64,000 nt of DNA from Daphnia carinata (lineage: Eukaryota > Arthropoda > Branchiopoda > Diplostraca > Daphniidae), in the NCBI RefSeq assembly GCF_022539665.2, contig NC_081338.1, positions 2,046,001-2,110,000 on the forward strand. Reading direction: 5' to 3'. Of the stretch, positions 31,828 through 42,485 are shown piece by piece (the stretch's first letter is position 1; the number at the start of each line of letters is the position of its first letter). The position numbers and the translations under genes were made by a program. Under the pieces are notes generated by a model. It made no database searches. It was given only the letters and a program-made list of their open reading frames with translations, and had not been told where the DNA came from.

Positions 31828-34377
31828 TTACCGTAACTCCTGCTCGGCGGCAACAAAGTTAGTTCCATTGTCGCTGTAAACGACCTTCGGTTTTCCACGT
31901 AGGCTAACAAAACGGGAGAAGCAAAATTTGAACTCCTCCATACTGAGCCCGTTGGCCACTTCCAGGTGAACTGCTCGGGTGGTGAAACACGTGAATAGGC
32001 TGACCCAACGTTTTTCATGCCTTCGTCCTCTTCCACCAACTCTAACCGTTAAAGGACCAAAGTAGTCGACCCCTGTGTACGTGAACGGAGGCAGATGGGG
32101 TGTTAAACGATGTATTGGTAGTGAAGCCATCAATGGAGGGTTAGGTTTCGCCGACGTCCGCTTGCAAGGCCAGCAGTTGTTGATGACAGATTTTACCACT
32201 TTGCGTCCGGAGTGTATCCAAAAGCTTGAACGTACGTCTGTCAGTAATCTTTCGGTCTTGACGTGCATGTGTCTAACGTGGTGATCCCAGATTATCCTTT
32301 TCGTTAAAAGTTGAGATGCTGGTAGAAGTATGGGGTGCTTGGCTGCATAGTCGATCGGCGCGTGAAGTATACGTCCGCCAATTCGCATCTGTCCAGCTTC
32401 ATCCAAGAAGGGCTGGAAGGTGCGAAGTTTTGATCTGAGTGGTAATTCCAGATTCTTGCGAAGGGCATAGACTTCCTCAGCAAAGGCCAATTCTTGCGCT
32501 CGTACGATGCATTTTGTCAGCGATGTTACCATTTCTTCTACTGTCAGCTCTCCGACCATGGGTTTTTCATCACGAATTTTTGCTCTAGCGTTGTCGGCAA
32601 ATCTTTTACTCCAGGCCAGTACTCGTTGAAGTTTCACCAAGCTGGAAAAACGTGTGACGCATCGGTCGATGACATGGTTCTCATCTTCCGTTTTGACTGC
32701 CAAGACGCGAATCACGTTTACGTCTCGTTCCTCAGGCTCCGTAATCTCTTCCCAAATGTACCACTCTGAAGGGTCTAGGTTCAGGAACGCAGGTCCTTGG
32801 TGGAAATAGGCCAATTCGTCGACGTCTCTTGGGTCGATATCCCTACTACAAAGGTCTGCAGGGTTGAAATCTCCGGCAACATGATGCCATTGTCGACGAG
32901 CCGTGTTTCGGAGTGTCTTTCCGATGCGGTTGTTGACGAAGACTTCAAAGCGGCACGTCTTCGAGTGGATCCACCGCAGCACTGTTTGCGAGTCTGTGTG
33001 GAAGGTTACTTGCCTCAAATCAATTTCTAGTTCACGACAAATCGTGAGAGCAAGGTTGAGGCCTTCTACTGCCGCCTGTAACTCCAAACGGGGAATCGTG
33101 AGACCTTTTACCGGTGTAACGTGCGTTTTCGACATGACGAATGACACGTTGACGGAATGGTCTTCAAATACAGTGCGGAAGTAGGCTACTGCTCCGAATC
33201 CTTTGGAGCTTGCATCCGTGAAGACGTGGAGGCACTGTTGAGTCCATCGTCCTCGTTTGAGACGGAAGCATCTCGGTACTGAGAGCGACTCCAAATTTTC
33301 CAGGTGATCGTACCAGCCATAGAAACGTTGACTCAATGTTTTCGGTACGACGTCATCCCAATCGATCCGTTCTTCATGGGTCCAGATGTCTTGGAGTAAA
33401 GACTTCATCACGAAGATAACTGGTGCAACTAGCCCCAACGGGTCGTAGACGCTAGAGATGATGCTTAGGAAGGCTCGCTTCGTGAGTGTCACGTTGTTTG
33501 GCGGCTTCCGAATCTTGAACGACAGCATATCTCGTTCGCTGTCCCACATTACTCCCAGCGTTCTTTCGACGGGAAGTTTCTCCAAGTCCAGATTTAGAGT
33601 TGGTGACGCGAGGCCAAACTCTCGTAACGCCGCTATCACCGTTCTCGATGACGACGTCCTTTTTTTCAAATTGAAGCCCCCTAACTGGAGAAGGGACTTC
33701 ATTTCGCGGGACCGTTTGATGACCTCGTCTTCGGACTCGAAGGAGTCTAGATAATTGTCGACGTAGAAATTACGTCGAACGCTATCGGCTAGGTCTGGAA
33801 ACTGGCTGCGGTAGTCGTCGGCCGTCCTGTTGAGGGCGAAGATGCAGCTCGTCGGGGATGATATAGCTCCAAATACGTGTACCGTCATCTGGTACGTTAA
33901 CGGAGCTGAATTACTGCCAGGCATTCGGTAGAGAAATCGGAAGGCTGCCTGGTCTGCTTCCGGGACTTTCACTTGGTGGAACATTTTCTCAATGTCCGCT
34001 CCGACTGGTACAAGGTTATGGCGGAAACGGATGAGCACACCAAGCAGGCTAACGAGTAAGTTAGGTCCTCGGAGCAAGTTTTGGTTTATCGATGTGCCAC
34101 CACACTCAGCAGCTCCATCGAATACGACACGAACTTTGGTCGATGAGCTGGAAGGGCTCACGACCCAGTGGTGTGGCAGGTACCACGTCTTTGTTGTCTC
34201 CGTCTGGGCTTCTTGGGTCGTTGGGAGCCGGGCGTGTTTTAACCCGATGTACTCCTTGACTACTGCATCGTACTTATGAGCAAACTCTTCGTCCCGATGA
34301 AAACGTCGTTCGAGAGCGTAGAGCCTCTTCAATGCAGCTGCCCGATTGTTTGGGAGATCTACTTCGCGGCTTTCCAC
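31828..34377 (-). CDS. BEL reverse transcriptase, RNase H and most of integrase
   Basis: 849 residues open. The RT start is RLYALERRFHRDEEF and RVVFDGAAE; the palm motif is FYVDNYLDSF (YVDN where most RTs have YVDD). Then YDPLGLVAPV, RNase H VFTDASSKGFGAVAYF and FHTDSQTVLRWI. The integrase zinc region is HHVRHMHVKTERLL...CWPCKR, with YTGVDYFGPL and YSDNGTNFVAAEQELR. It stops at a TAA (31828) where the homologous frame simply continues, so the catalytic glutamate lies in the next segment. The TAA sits at a position that is Glu in related copies. Confidence 0.85.
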   Translation of the reverse strand: MESREVDLPNNRAAALKRLYALERRFHRDEEFAHKYDAVVKEYIGLKHARLPTTQEAQTETTKTWYLPHHWVVSPSSSSTKVRVVFDGAAECGGTSINQNLLRGPNLLVSLLGVLIRFRHNLVPVGADIEKMFHQVKVPEADQAAFRFLYRMPGSNSAPLTYQMTVHVFGAISSPTSCIFALNRTADDYRSQFPDLADSVRRNFYVDNYLDSFESEDEVIKRSREMKSLLQLGGFNLKKRTSSSRTVIAALREFGLASPTLNLDLEKLPVERTLGVMWDSERDMLSFKIRKPPNNVTLTKRAFLSIISSVYDPLGLVAPVIFVMKSLLQDIWTHEERIDWDDVVPKTLSQRFYGWYDHLENLESLSVPRCFRLKRGRWTQQCLHVFTDASSKGFGAVAYFRTVFEDHSVNVSFVMSKTHVTPVKGLTIPRLELQAAVEGLNLALTICRELEIDLRQVTFHTDSQTVLRWIHSKTCRFEVFVNNRIGKTLRNTARRQWHHVAGDFNPADLCSRDIDPRDVDELAYFHQGPAFLNLDPSEWYIWEEITEPEERDVNVIRVLAVKTEDENHVIDRCVTRFSSLVKLQRVLAWSKRFADNARAKIRDEKPMVGELTVEEMVTSLTKCIVRAQELAFAEEVYALRKNLELPLRSKLRTFQPFLDEAGQMRIGGRILHAPIDYAAKHPILLPASQLLTKRIIWDHHVRHMHVKTERLLTDVRSSFWIHSGRKVVKSVINNCWPCKRTSAKPNPPLMASLPIHRLTPHLPPFTYTGVDYFGPLTVRVGGRGRRHEKRWVSLFTCFTTRAVHLEVANGLSMEEFKFCFSRFVSLRGKPKVVYSDNGTNFVAAEQELR

Positions 34378-37289
34378 ATTAAGCCGACTTGGTACTGGTT
34401 ACCGATACGTTTTACTGAAGACTCTAGGATGCGTTTTCCACGTAAGTCTTCCTCAGATAGAACGGGTGGTTCTATCTCTACTTCGTTGGCCTCAAGTTGC
34501 CAAAACTTCTTCACCAGCTCGTTTAGGTCTCCGGAACGTTCCTCGATGGCCAGATGAGCGATGAACGGGCGTCCGTCTTGCGGTGGACCTGTTTGTCCAC
34601 CCAGACACCAACCAAACGGCGTCTTGAAGGCGATGGGCCCAGTCGTTCCAGCCGGCGGCTTGATGGAAGCTACATGATCGTGGGCCTCTGCGACGTCGAT
34701 TCCTATCAGCACGGTCACGTCCTCTTCTTGCACGGTTGGGACGTCAATACCACATAGGTGTTTCCATGACTCCAACTGTCGAGGGTCGATCGGCGAATTC
34801 GGCGTCACCTTCAAATTGTCGACGGCGTAAGCGTGTTTGACTTCAAACTGGCTGCTACCATCACGAGACGTTAAGGCGAAGTTTACTACGGAAGCTGTAA
34901 CGTTAGACGTAGCTCCGTCATATGAGACGACGTTGATGCGTTTAGATGGCCCAACGAGTCCCAACCTTTTTACCAAGTCGCTCCGAATCAGCGTGGTGTC
35001 GCTTCCGGTATCAAGGAAACCGAAAGTGTCGACCCACGTTTTTCCATCTCCAACACGAACCGGTACGATCTTGAAACGTACTCGTCGTTTTACTGTTTCC
35101 AGATGGGTCAAGGTCCCAAGGAAAGCTGTCGAAGATGGCGCTGATGGAGCAGTTGGATCCGCTAGCCTCCTCAATGGGATGAATTCGGATCCGTGAAGCA
35201 AGGTGTGGTGTCGGTTTCCAGTACAATCAGTGATAGTACAGCTGACGTCCCTGGGACATTCCTTGCGTTCGTGTTTTCCCGTAAGACATAACAAACATCT
35301 TCCGGACTTGAATACCTTCTCAGCCCTTTTCGTGGGCGTGAGAGACATGAAGACATTACAGGTTAAGAGATGGTGGCTCCTGCCATTACATACAAAGCAT
35401 TTCCATCTTTCCGTCTTCTCGGCTGGCATCTTCCCCGATATTGATCGGCTCCTTGGAGGCATGGTTGCTGAATATGTTGATGCCGTTACTTTCGAACCTT
35501 CCATCGTCGTTACGTGTCCAATGGTCGACGTGTGTGGGAAGCTGGGTCTCTTGACGGGCTTCCTTTCGTCGAACTTTACGCCTTTGGACGTCGACGTGGG
35601 TAGGGACTCGAATACATTTTTTCCATGTTGCTTGCTCATGGATTTTAACGTCACCCAGTCGTCTAGGTCTAGAACATTCAGTTCTACTACTGTCATTTTT
35701 CTTTTTTCGTTCCACTTATCCTTGAGGTAGGGCGTAAGTATAGCTTCAAGGGCCATCAAAGTAGTACGGCTATACAGCTCATGAGTATACTTCGATTTTG
35801 AGAGCGTAGCTACAGCTCCGTGCAGGCGGTTTGCGAAAGTCTTGAGGATGGCAGCATCCATGCTCTTCAATGGCGGGACCTGTCGAAGGTCGTCGAGGTA
35901 CGTCTGATCTATGATTTCAGTTCGCCCGTAGACTGCGTCCAAACGTTCCCACACCACGGAGTACATTGTTCCGTCGGTAAGACATTCACCGACTTCGTTT
36001 CGTACCTCTTCGGTTAGCAGTTCCTCCAACATGAAAAGAAGTACCGGAGAATCTTCGTATTCTTCATACAAGGCCTGGAATTTAGCCTTGAATCGCGCGT
36101 AGTTCTTCGGATTGCCGTCGAATGGCTGGATCTTGAAGTTGGGAGGTTGCAGTCGATTGCAACAGCTGCTGTGAGGACGATTAATTTGACTGTGGGGGTG
36201 AGAACGTTCGGAGTGCTCATCTTCGTCGTGATCCGTAGGGTCGCAACGGGACGTCATCGTGGTCATCGCACCTCGCCGCGGGTCTCGTGGAGATGCATCG
36301 GCGGTGACCAATCTTCTGCGATGACGGACAGCGTCCTTCATCGTACGTATGGGTGACAGGACTGGAACATCTTGACGTGCTTGTAAGACTGGCGATCGCT
36401 CAGGAAGTCGTTGATCTTGAATAGTTCGGGGTTGAACTTTCATCTCGTCTACTTCTGTTCGAAGGTCTTCGAATTTTGCGGACAAATCCACCTTAACCGC
36501 GTCAATTTTCTGATCCAAACCGTCCAACGTGTGTGCTTCCCGTACTAACGTGTTGTTGGCCGCGATGTCTTTGGACGTGACTCTTGAACTATCAATGAGC
36601 TTACTAAGTTGTTCGCCCATACTCCTTAACGCCTTGTTGAGGGTTTCTGTTATGGAAGTTGTATTTCCTTCCATCTGAGCCCTTGCCGTTTCCAACTTTA
36701 ATTCCAACTTCAGCATCCGAGCTTCAGCCTCCAATTCCTCTTGAGTTGTTGATTTTTGGAGGAGGCTGGTTGGTTTAACGTTGGTACGCCTTTTTTCGGA
36801 TAACGTGGTACTACATGTGATGTCCGAAGCTGATGTCCCGATCGAGCTGACGGACTGATTTGAGGAAGTGGCGTAGCGACTTGCGAATTTGATGACTTCA
36901 ACGTGATCGGTTTCGAAATCTACTTCCCACTTATCACATGCTTGACGTTGCTGCTCAGTGAGGTCGGATATACTTTCTGTATATTGGTGGTGAATTGATT
37001 TGACTTCATCGTAAATACGAATCAATTCGTCACGCCATGCTGCTACTTGCAATTTCTTCAATCTGATGGCTCCCATCTTATGGTCTTCCACAGCCTTTCT
37101 GAGTTGCGTCATTAACTTCGTGTGGGCCGCCTTTCTATTCCCACGTTTCTTCTTGAGATCGTTTTCGGGAAGTAATGGCCGTTCACTCTTCTGCCGTTCA
37201 GGTTTCGATGCGTCTACCATTGGGTTCGGACCGTGTTCCCAAATGTGGCCAATTTCCATATTTTCGGCTTTGGGTGCGGCTTCACTCAT
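34359..37289 (-). CDS. BEL gag-protease
   Basis: The start is placed at ATG 37289 (MSEAAPKAENMEIG); upstream in-frame sequence has no better ATG. An N-terminal coiled-coil-like part (AAHTKLMTQLRKAVEDHK, LKKLQVAAWRDELI) comes first. Near residues 370-560 is the DUF1759-type BEL gag domain (LQPPNFKIQPFDGNPKNY...ARFKAKFQALYEEY). CCHC-like zinc motifs (CFVCNGRSHHLLTC, CLLCLTGKHERKEC) follow. The retropepsin active site is GFLDTGSDTTLIRSDLV, then GWCLGGQTG. The frame ends at TAG 34359 and pol resumes in another frame, overlapping by about 19 bases, so expression of pol needs a frameshift or this is a mutation. Confidence 0.85.
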   Translation of the reverse strand: MSEAAPKAENMEIGHIWEHGPNPMVDASKPERQKSERPLLPENDLKKKRGNRKAAHTKLMTQLRKAVEDHKMGAIRLKKLQVAAWRDELIRIYDEVKSIHHQYTESISDLTEQQRQACDKWEVDFETDHVEVIKFASRYATSSNQSVSSIGTSASDITCSTTLSEKRRTNVKPTSLLQKSTTQEELEAEARMLKLELKLETARAQMEGNTTSITETLNKALRSMGEQLSKLIDSSRVTSKDIAANNTLVREAHTLDGLDQKIDAVKVDLSAKFEDLRTEVDEMKVQPRTIQDQRLPERSPVLQARQDVPVLSPIRTMKDAVRHRRRLVTADASPRDPRRGAMTTMTSRCDPTDHDEDEHSERSHPHSQINRPHSSCCNRLQPPNFKIQPFDGNPKNYARFKAKFQALYEEYEDSPVLLFMLEELLTEEVRNEVGECLTDGTMYSVVWERLDAVYGRTEIIDQTYLDDLRQVPPLKSMDAAILKTFANRLHGAVATLSKSKYTHELYSRTTLMALEAILTPYLKDKWNEKRKMTVVELNVLDLDDWVTLKSMSKQHGKNVFESLPTSTSKGVKFDERKPVKRPSFPHTSTIGHVTTMEGSKVTASTYSATMPPRSRSISGKMPAEKTERWKCFVCNGRSHHLLTCNVFMSLTPTKRAEKVFKSGRCLLCLTGKHERKECPRDVSCTITDCTGNRHHTLLHGSEFIPLRRLADPTAPSAPSSTAFLGTLTHLETVKRRVRFKIVPVRVGDGKTWVDTFGFLDTGSDTTLIRSDLVKRLGLVGPSKRINVVSYDGATSNVTASVVNFALTSRDGSSQFEVKHAYAVDNLKVTPNSPIDPRQLESWKHLCGIDVPTVQEEDVTVLIGIDVAEAHDHVASIKPPAGTTGPIAFKTPFGWCLGGQTGPPQDGRPFIAHLAIEERSGDLNELVKKFWQLEANEVEIEPPVLSEEDLRGKRILESSVKRIGNQYQVGLMWKAAK

Positions 37290-37516
37290 GACGTAGAAAC
37301 GTTGTTTTAGGCTGATAGAGTCACACGTTAACGGATGTCGATGATTCACGTAGATACACCGATCTTCTTCTCAGATGGCAAACGCGTGGTGGACAGATGG
37401 GTGCCTTCAGGCTGGCGTGGACGTCTGCCAAAGGTTTACAGGGAGAATACCCGACAATTTTACAATCAAGCAAGGGTTTTTACGAACGAGGACGGGAAAT
37501 GCACGTTTTCGTCAAA

Positions 37517-37536
37517 TCCCGGGTTTCGGCACCATT
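37517..37536 (-). promoter_or_regulatory. Primer-binding site of the BEL element
   Basis: On the minus strand AATGGTGCCGAAACCCGGGA directly follows the LTR. TGGTGCCGAAACCCGGG is a classic PBS form. Confidence 0.8.
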
Positions 37537-37887
37537 TGTTGCAAACTCCGTGCGAAAGTTTGTGACAGAGAGAGAAAAAAAATGGGATGTAGTTGGTTGT
37601 AACAAAGGACGTTTTTATTTCAGGGTTGAGAGACAAAGAGGGGAACAGAACGCGCTTGATTTGTAGAATGAGGGGAACAGAAACGAGACAATTTGAAACG
37701 AGACTGCAACGAGACAAAGACAAGGAAACTGAGGCGACTGTCTGGGTCGGAATTTTTACTAATACTGAATTACTACTACCCCATTCCCATAGAAAGGGGT
37801 AAAAGGAAAACAAAAAATGGGCACGCGATACTAGGCAGGCCCGTGCCCCCTACAGCCCTGCCCGCGAGGGCAGCACCGTAGGTGACA
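37537..37887 (-). repeat. 5' LTR of the BEL element (351 bp)
   Basis: About 98% identical to the 3' LTR. The target duplication AATAG follows at 37888. Confidence 0.92.
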
Positions 37888-37914
37888 AATAGTATGGAAG
37901 TAAAAAGGGATTAC

Positions 37915-39198
37915 TCTTCAGATTCACCGGATCTTTTCCAATTATGTTCCTGTGAATTTCAGTTTCACTTGAACCGATTAGATGTTCTCCCTTCAAAAAA
38001 ATATAACCCAAGACGAGGCCGAGACAAAATACATCGCTCTCGACGGTGCCCCAAAACTCGCTTTCCGCTTTTTCTTCGTTGAGGAGTTTTCTCAGCACTT
38101 CGGGTGCGTACCATTTTCTGGTTCCTTTTGCTCCAGACCATGAGTGATATCCCTTTTCCTTTACGGATTTGGCCAGTCCAAAATCAGACCATTTTATTAT
38201 CATAACTGAATGGTTTTCCGGCTGTGGCGTAATGAGGATATTGGTTGGCTTAATTTCCCGATGAACTAATTTCTTTGAATGGATGTATGCCAGACCATTA
38301 GCTAATTGTTTGAAAACTTTGAGGGATATAGTTCCGTAGTATTTTCTGGGATCATCTGGCTTCAGGAAAAGGTGATCTAATGAAGCGACACATAGTTCCA
38401 GTGCGTAGTACCTTAACACGGTAACGAAAACAACAACAAAAAAAAATCCATTTTGAAATCATTGTTATTTAAAACCAGAAAAAAAAACTCTTACATAAAG
38501 TCGTTGTCCTTTTCGCAGCAAAGAAGTTTGACAACGTTTGGATGATCTAACTTTCGCATTGCATGTTCTTCTATATCCTTGGCACGATGTATTTCAACTC
38601 TTTTTACTGCTACTTCACGACCTGCGAATTTTCCTTTGAATACCGTACTAAAGCTACCGCCCCCAATTCGAGGAGCGTCGCGGTCGATCCAAATTTTCAT
38701 TTCCTTTTTATCTTTATTATGTAAATAATAGTTCACATTCCATCCATCCTTGTCCCTAACTTTCGCGTCTACCCCGAATGCAGTCAAAATCTCAATCGCG
38801 TCGAGCTTATTTGGGATTGAATTGTATCGACATAAATAATGGAGCGCATTTGATCCATCGTTGGTTTTTGTTTTCGCGTTAATTCCGGATTGAATCAAAA
38901 TTTGAATTGCGTCGATTAATTTTGGGCTTGAATGGTATCGACACAAATGTTGAATGGCATTCATTCCATCGTTGTCCCTTGCATTCACGTCGATTCCGCT
39001 TTCAGTTAAAAGTTGAATTGCGTCGGTTAATTTTGGGTTTGAATAGTTCCGACACAAAAGATGGAGCGCATTCCTTCCGTCCTTGTCCTTCGCGTTCATG
39101 TTAATTCCGAACTGAATTAATTCTTTTATTTTTCCTGTTAGATCCAATTGCGAATCACGCCCACACAATTCAAGCAATTCATTTTCTTTTAAAATGAG
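37915..39198 (-). CDS. Ankyrin repeats and second kinase domain of a tandem-kinase gene
   Basis: Exon 39198-38495 continues in phase 0 from the exon at 39384-39260 across a 61-bp intron. It reads LILKENELLELCGRDSQ, then about four ankyrin repeats of 34-36 residues (NAKDKDGRNALHLLCR, DGMNAIQHLCRYHSS, DGSNALHYLCRYNSI, DGWNVNYYL), then a kinase N-lobe: GGGSFSTVFKG loop, VAVKRVE lysine, HPNVVKL. A short intron leads to exon 38411-37915: YYALELC, catalytic loop HREIKPTN (Glu where kinases have Asp), SDFGLAK, YAPEVL. The fold resembles IRE1-like kinases; no RNase domain is visible. The gene may be spliceable if the BEL is removed with its intron. Confidence 0.75.
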
Positions 39199-39259
39199 CT
39201 AAATTGAATAAACTTCCATTTGCATACGGTTGCTCGACTTACTTTAAATTCATTATTAC

Positions 39260-40286
39260 CTTATGCTTGACGGTGAGTAATTGAACGAGCACTTCTGTCG
39301 ATATCATCCTTTCAATGGGATCGTTTTTCAACATTTTTTCTAATAGGCCAATCTCGTAACAGTCGCGTAATTTGCCATCCATTTCTAGGTAAAGCAATTA
39401 GCTCTTTGAATGAATAAACAATAGCATTCTAGTATATCACGTATTACTTAGCATGTTGATGGAATTTCCTTCAACTATGTTGTCGGCAATTTCATTTTCA
39501 TTGTCGATGGAACCGTAGAGATGTTCGCCGTTCAAGAATAGACTACCGAAAACAAGTCCCAGTGCAAAAACGTCGCCCTTGACGTCATCTTGGTAAGTGG
39601 TTTCATCTACGTTTTCTATATGTCTTGTCAATTGAAGCAACTCGGGGGCTAACCATACCTTATTTCTTCTGATGGGACTGTTTTGCCTTGCTTCACGGAC
39701 ACTTCTGATGAGTCCAAAATTTGTCCATTTGAGGATTATCTCATCTTGGCCAGCAGATCTTTCCGCAATTAGGACATTTTCTGGTTTGATGTCTCCATGA
39801 ACTAAATCCTTTGAATGGATGTAGTCGATACCAGAAGCTAATTGTAGCAAACCATCGATGTAATGTGGCATACGTCCCTTATATTTTCTTGCATCATCCG
39901 ACTTCAAAAATAGTTGATCTAAAGTGGCCAAACATGGGCCCAATGCATAGTACCTGGAAACATGGTAACGAAAACAAAATCAGATCATTGTTGGTATTGT
40001 ACTGTTATTCAAACCAATAAGAAATGTCCTACCTATACTCATCGCCACTTCCACAGTGAAGAAGTTTGACGAGGTTTGGATGATCTAATTTTAGCAAAGC
40101 TTCTTCTTCATTTTTGTGGACACAATGTACTCGAACTATTTTTGTTTCAATTTGTCGAACTCCGAACTTTCCTTCAAGCACTTGACCTGAACCATCCGCC
40201 ATATTTCCGATATTCACCAAATACTGAATAGCTGAATAGTTTCGCAATGTACAGTTTTCGAATGACTTTGTTGCGATGGCTTCCTT
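39260..40286 (-). CDS. First, pseudokinase-like domain of the same tandem-kinase gene
   Basis: Exons at about 40286-40033, 39953-39448 and 39384-39260, with GT/AG introns of 79 and 63 bp. The glycine loop and VAVK region are degenerate (NMADGSGQVLEGKFG, IETKIVRV). Then HPNLVKLLHCGSGDEYRYY, the catalytic loop HGDIKPENVL (Asp kept), and TNFGLIRS instead of DFG, so the metal-binding Asp is lost; WLAPELL replaces APE. The C-lobe ends LEKMLKNDPIERMISTEVL and the frame passes in phase 0 into the ankyrin exon. Expected to be a regulatory or scaffold domain. The 5' end of the gene is not resolved. Confidence 0.7.
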
Positions 40287-40289
40287 TTA

Positions 40290-41139
40290 GACCTACGCAA
40301 ATATGATTAATTTCTTGCTCAGCTAACCCCATGTGATTCACAAAATTTGTAGCTCACTCATTTCTGTTGCCAATATTTACAGTTGTCTATGACGTGAAGA
40401 GAGAACCTTTTGACAAACAAGATCGACCACTGTGTTGAAGAAAGGCAGAACAGGAGAGGCTTTTATTTTGTTCACAGAAGAAAATATTTAGGAAGAGCTG
40501 ACATCTACACAAATTGCATGTGCGATTGAGCTCAATTTTGTTGGAACAGGAATCCACTTTAAACTTCTAGGTCAGTGGCTTTTATTTCACTCTCTTCCAT
40601 TTGTGTTCATTTTGGCCACTCAGAAAACTGGGGAGGAGAGGGTGGTGAAATAGAGAAAATAAGAAATTGTGAATCCTTGTTTTTTGCCTCTCGTTTACAG
40701 TAGAGTCTCGACATGTGGCAAAAAGTAAAAACGTTCATTTTTTTTTCATTGTCAACCGACATTCGATCGTAGCTAGTTTCATTAGCAAGTGCAACCTATT
40801 TTGGCATCGAAATGTACTTTCAATTCTAAATTAGGCGTGTCTGTTTTAAAACAGTTCCCAGCTCAATAAAGGCCAACAGAAATTATGTGGACGAGCCTCG
40901 GAAGTGGAAGTTCATCCAGCAATTTCTCAGTTCTTTATTGATTATTATGTTCTTCAAGGCGTGATCGATAAGAGAAAAATTGAATCGAGAAAATTTTTAC
41001 TGAAATCGCTTCAAGCTCGAATAAATCAATAGTGCAAATACGATTTGTCTGTGCGCTAACTGTCTATGTTTTGGGCCGTTTGTTTTAACTTGGGCCCATT
41101 CTTGAAATGCAGTTGTAGCGTGAAGCGTACATCTGCACT
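40290..41139. other. Upstream region of the kinase gene, nothing recognised
   Basis: AT-rich. The first exon(s) and promoter of the minus-strand kinase gene should lie here, but I cannot define them. Confidence 0.3.
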
Positions 41140-42485
41140 GTGACATTGGTTTGGCCAATGCACCGCTGTTATTGGTGATATCGTAAACCTGATCTTAAAT
41201 TTTATTCCAATTCAATTCCCAATATGAAATTCAATCCAACATTTCATATTTCCATCGCCAATCGCCATCCTTTTCCGATTAATTGTTTTATTTTGTTTCT
41301 TGTGTGAGCTGGCAATGCTGTCTAGAGGCTAGAATGTGGGGAGGGGGGTAAAAAAGGCCCAAAATTGCGTTCATCAGTTTCATGAATATCATTTTAACCG
41401 ACATCCCCGAAGGATAAGTTACGTGTCGGTTTTACTCGTCTCATCTCTGTTTGCAATTGTAAAGAGTTAAGCGTTAGTGACAAAAGTTTTCAGCCACATC
41501 CGGCTGCAATGATAAAGTTTGCAAATCAGATGATGTATCAAGTGTAAATTGAGGCATTGGACCACCTGGATGAATTGTTGCTAAACAACCTGTAGACTGG
41601 CTCTTGTTTATGTAGGGTACCACTTAGTTTATGACTGGGTAGAAAAAAAAAAACGGCGATGGCAAGACGGTCAGCTGATTGTGAGACGATTGGCGTCCTC
41701 GATGTAAAGCAACAACCACGACCCCATCGCTCAATGAAAACCAGATAGTTCATCGATGGCTGTGCTGTGTTCGAAGGCAATAAATAGTGGAAGAAGTTCT
41801 CTGCTCCATTTCCAGGTTAGTTTTGAGATATCTTTTGCTTTCGATTTGCATTTGTCGGCGCACTCTGACGTTTCAAAAGCGCCTAAAATCCACCCCCCAC
41901 CCCACGTCCGTCTTTCTCCAAGCCGTTTGGCTGTGGTATTTTCAAATTGCAATCGTTTTTGTTTTTTGTTTTTCTTCTTTTGATTTACGAAAGGTCGTTA
42001 AAAATGACGCAGTTAAAGAATGCACTGAATCCGTATTTTTGTCCCCCATAAATGGTAGGCATTACCTTTCAGTCTATTCCATATTTTTGCCAGATTCCAA
42101 TTTTTTAGGATTGAAATTCGTGCTGGAATTGAAGTATGATGAAATAATAATTTCTTTAATTCTTTAATTTTACTCTAGATTTCCTAGTAATCGATTCTTC
42201 TCAATAAAAAACTGTTAAGTAGGCTAATATTGGCCTAGATAAAGATCTACACACAATCTTGCAGACAGCAAATACCTGGGCATGTCGCCAACTGCACATG
42301 TGTGAATCTCACTCATTTAAATTGCTACCTTTATGTTTACCATCGCTGTTTCGTTTTAGGATTGAAATTCGTGCTGGAAATGAAGCATAATGCAATTATG
42401 TTTTCGTCTTGCATTCTTTTCTCACCCTATATTTCATAGTAAACGATTCTCATCAATAAAAAACTATTAAGTGACATTGGCATGC
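41140..42485 (+). repeat. Duplicated block, copy 2 (order R2-R1, with an extra R1 piece)
   Basis: R2 at 41140-42080, then two R1-like segments (42095-42220 and 42255-42485), each with GGATTGAAATTCGTGCTGG and a TAGTAA.CGATTCT tail. The two copies lie on either side of the kinase gene. Confidence 0.7.

Larger units (their letters stand above)
29622..37887 (-). mobile_element. BEL/Pao LTR retrotransposon, near full length, with an extra 3' ORF
   Basis: LTRs at 29622-29973 and 37537-37887 (TGTTGC...GTGACA) differ at about six of ~351 positions. The flanks carry the direct 5-bp duplication AATAG (29617-29621 and 37888-37892), as usual for BEL. On the minus strand: PBS, gag-protease, RT-RNase H-integrase, then an additional ORF before the 3' LTR. 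Coding is broken only by a frame change near 34370 and one stop at 31828. It lies inside a kinase-gene intron, same strand as the gene. Confidence 0.92.
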
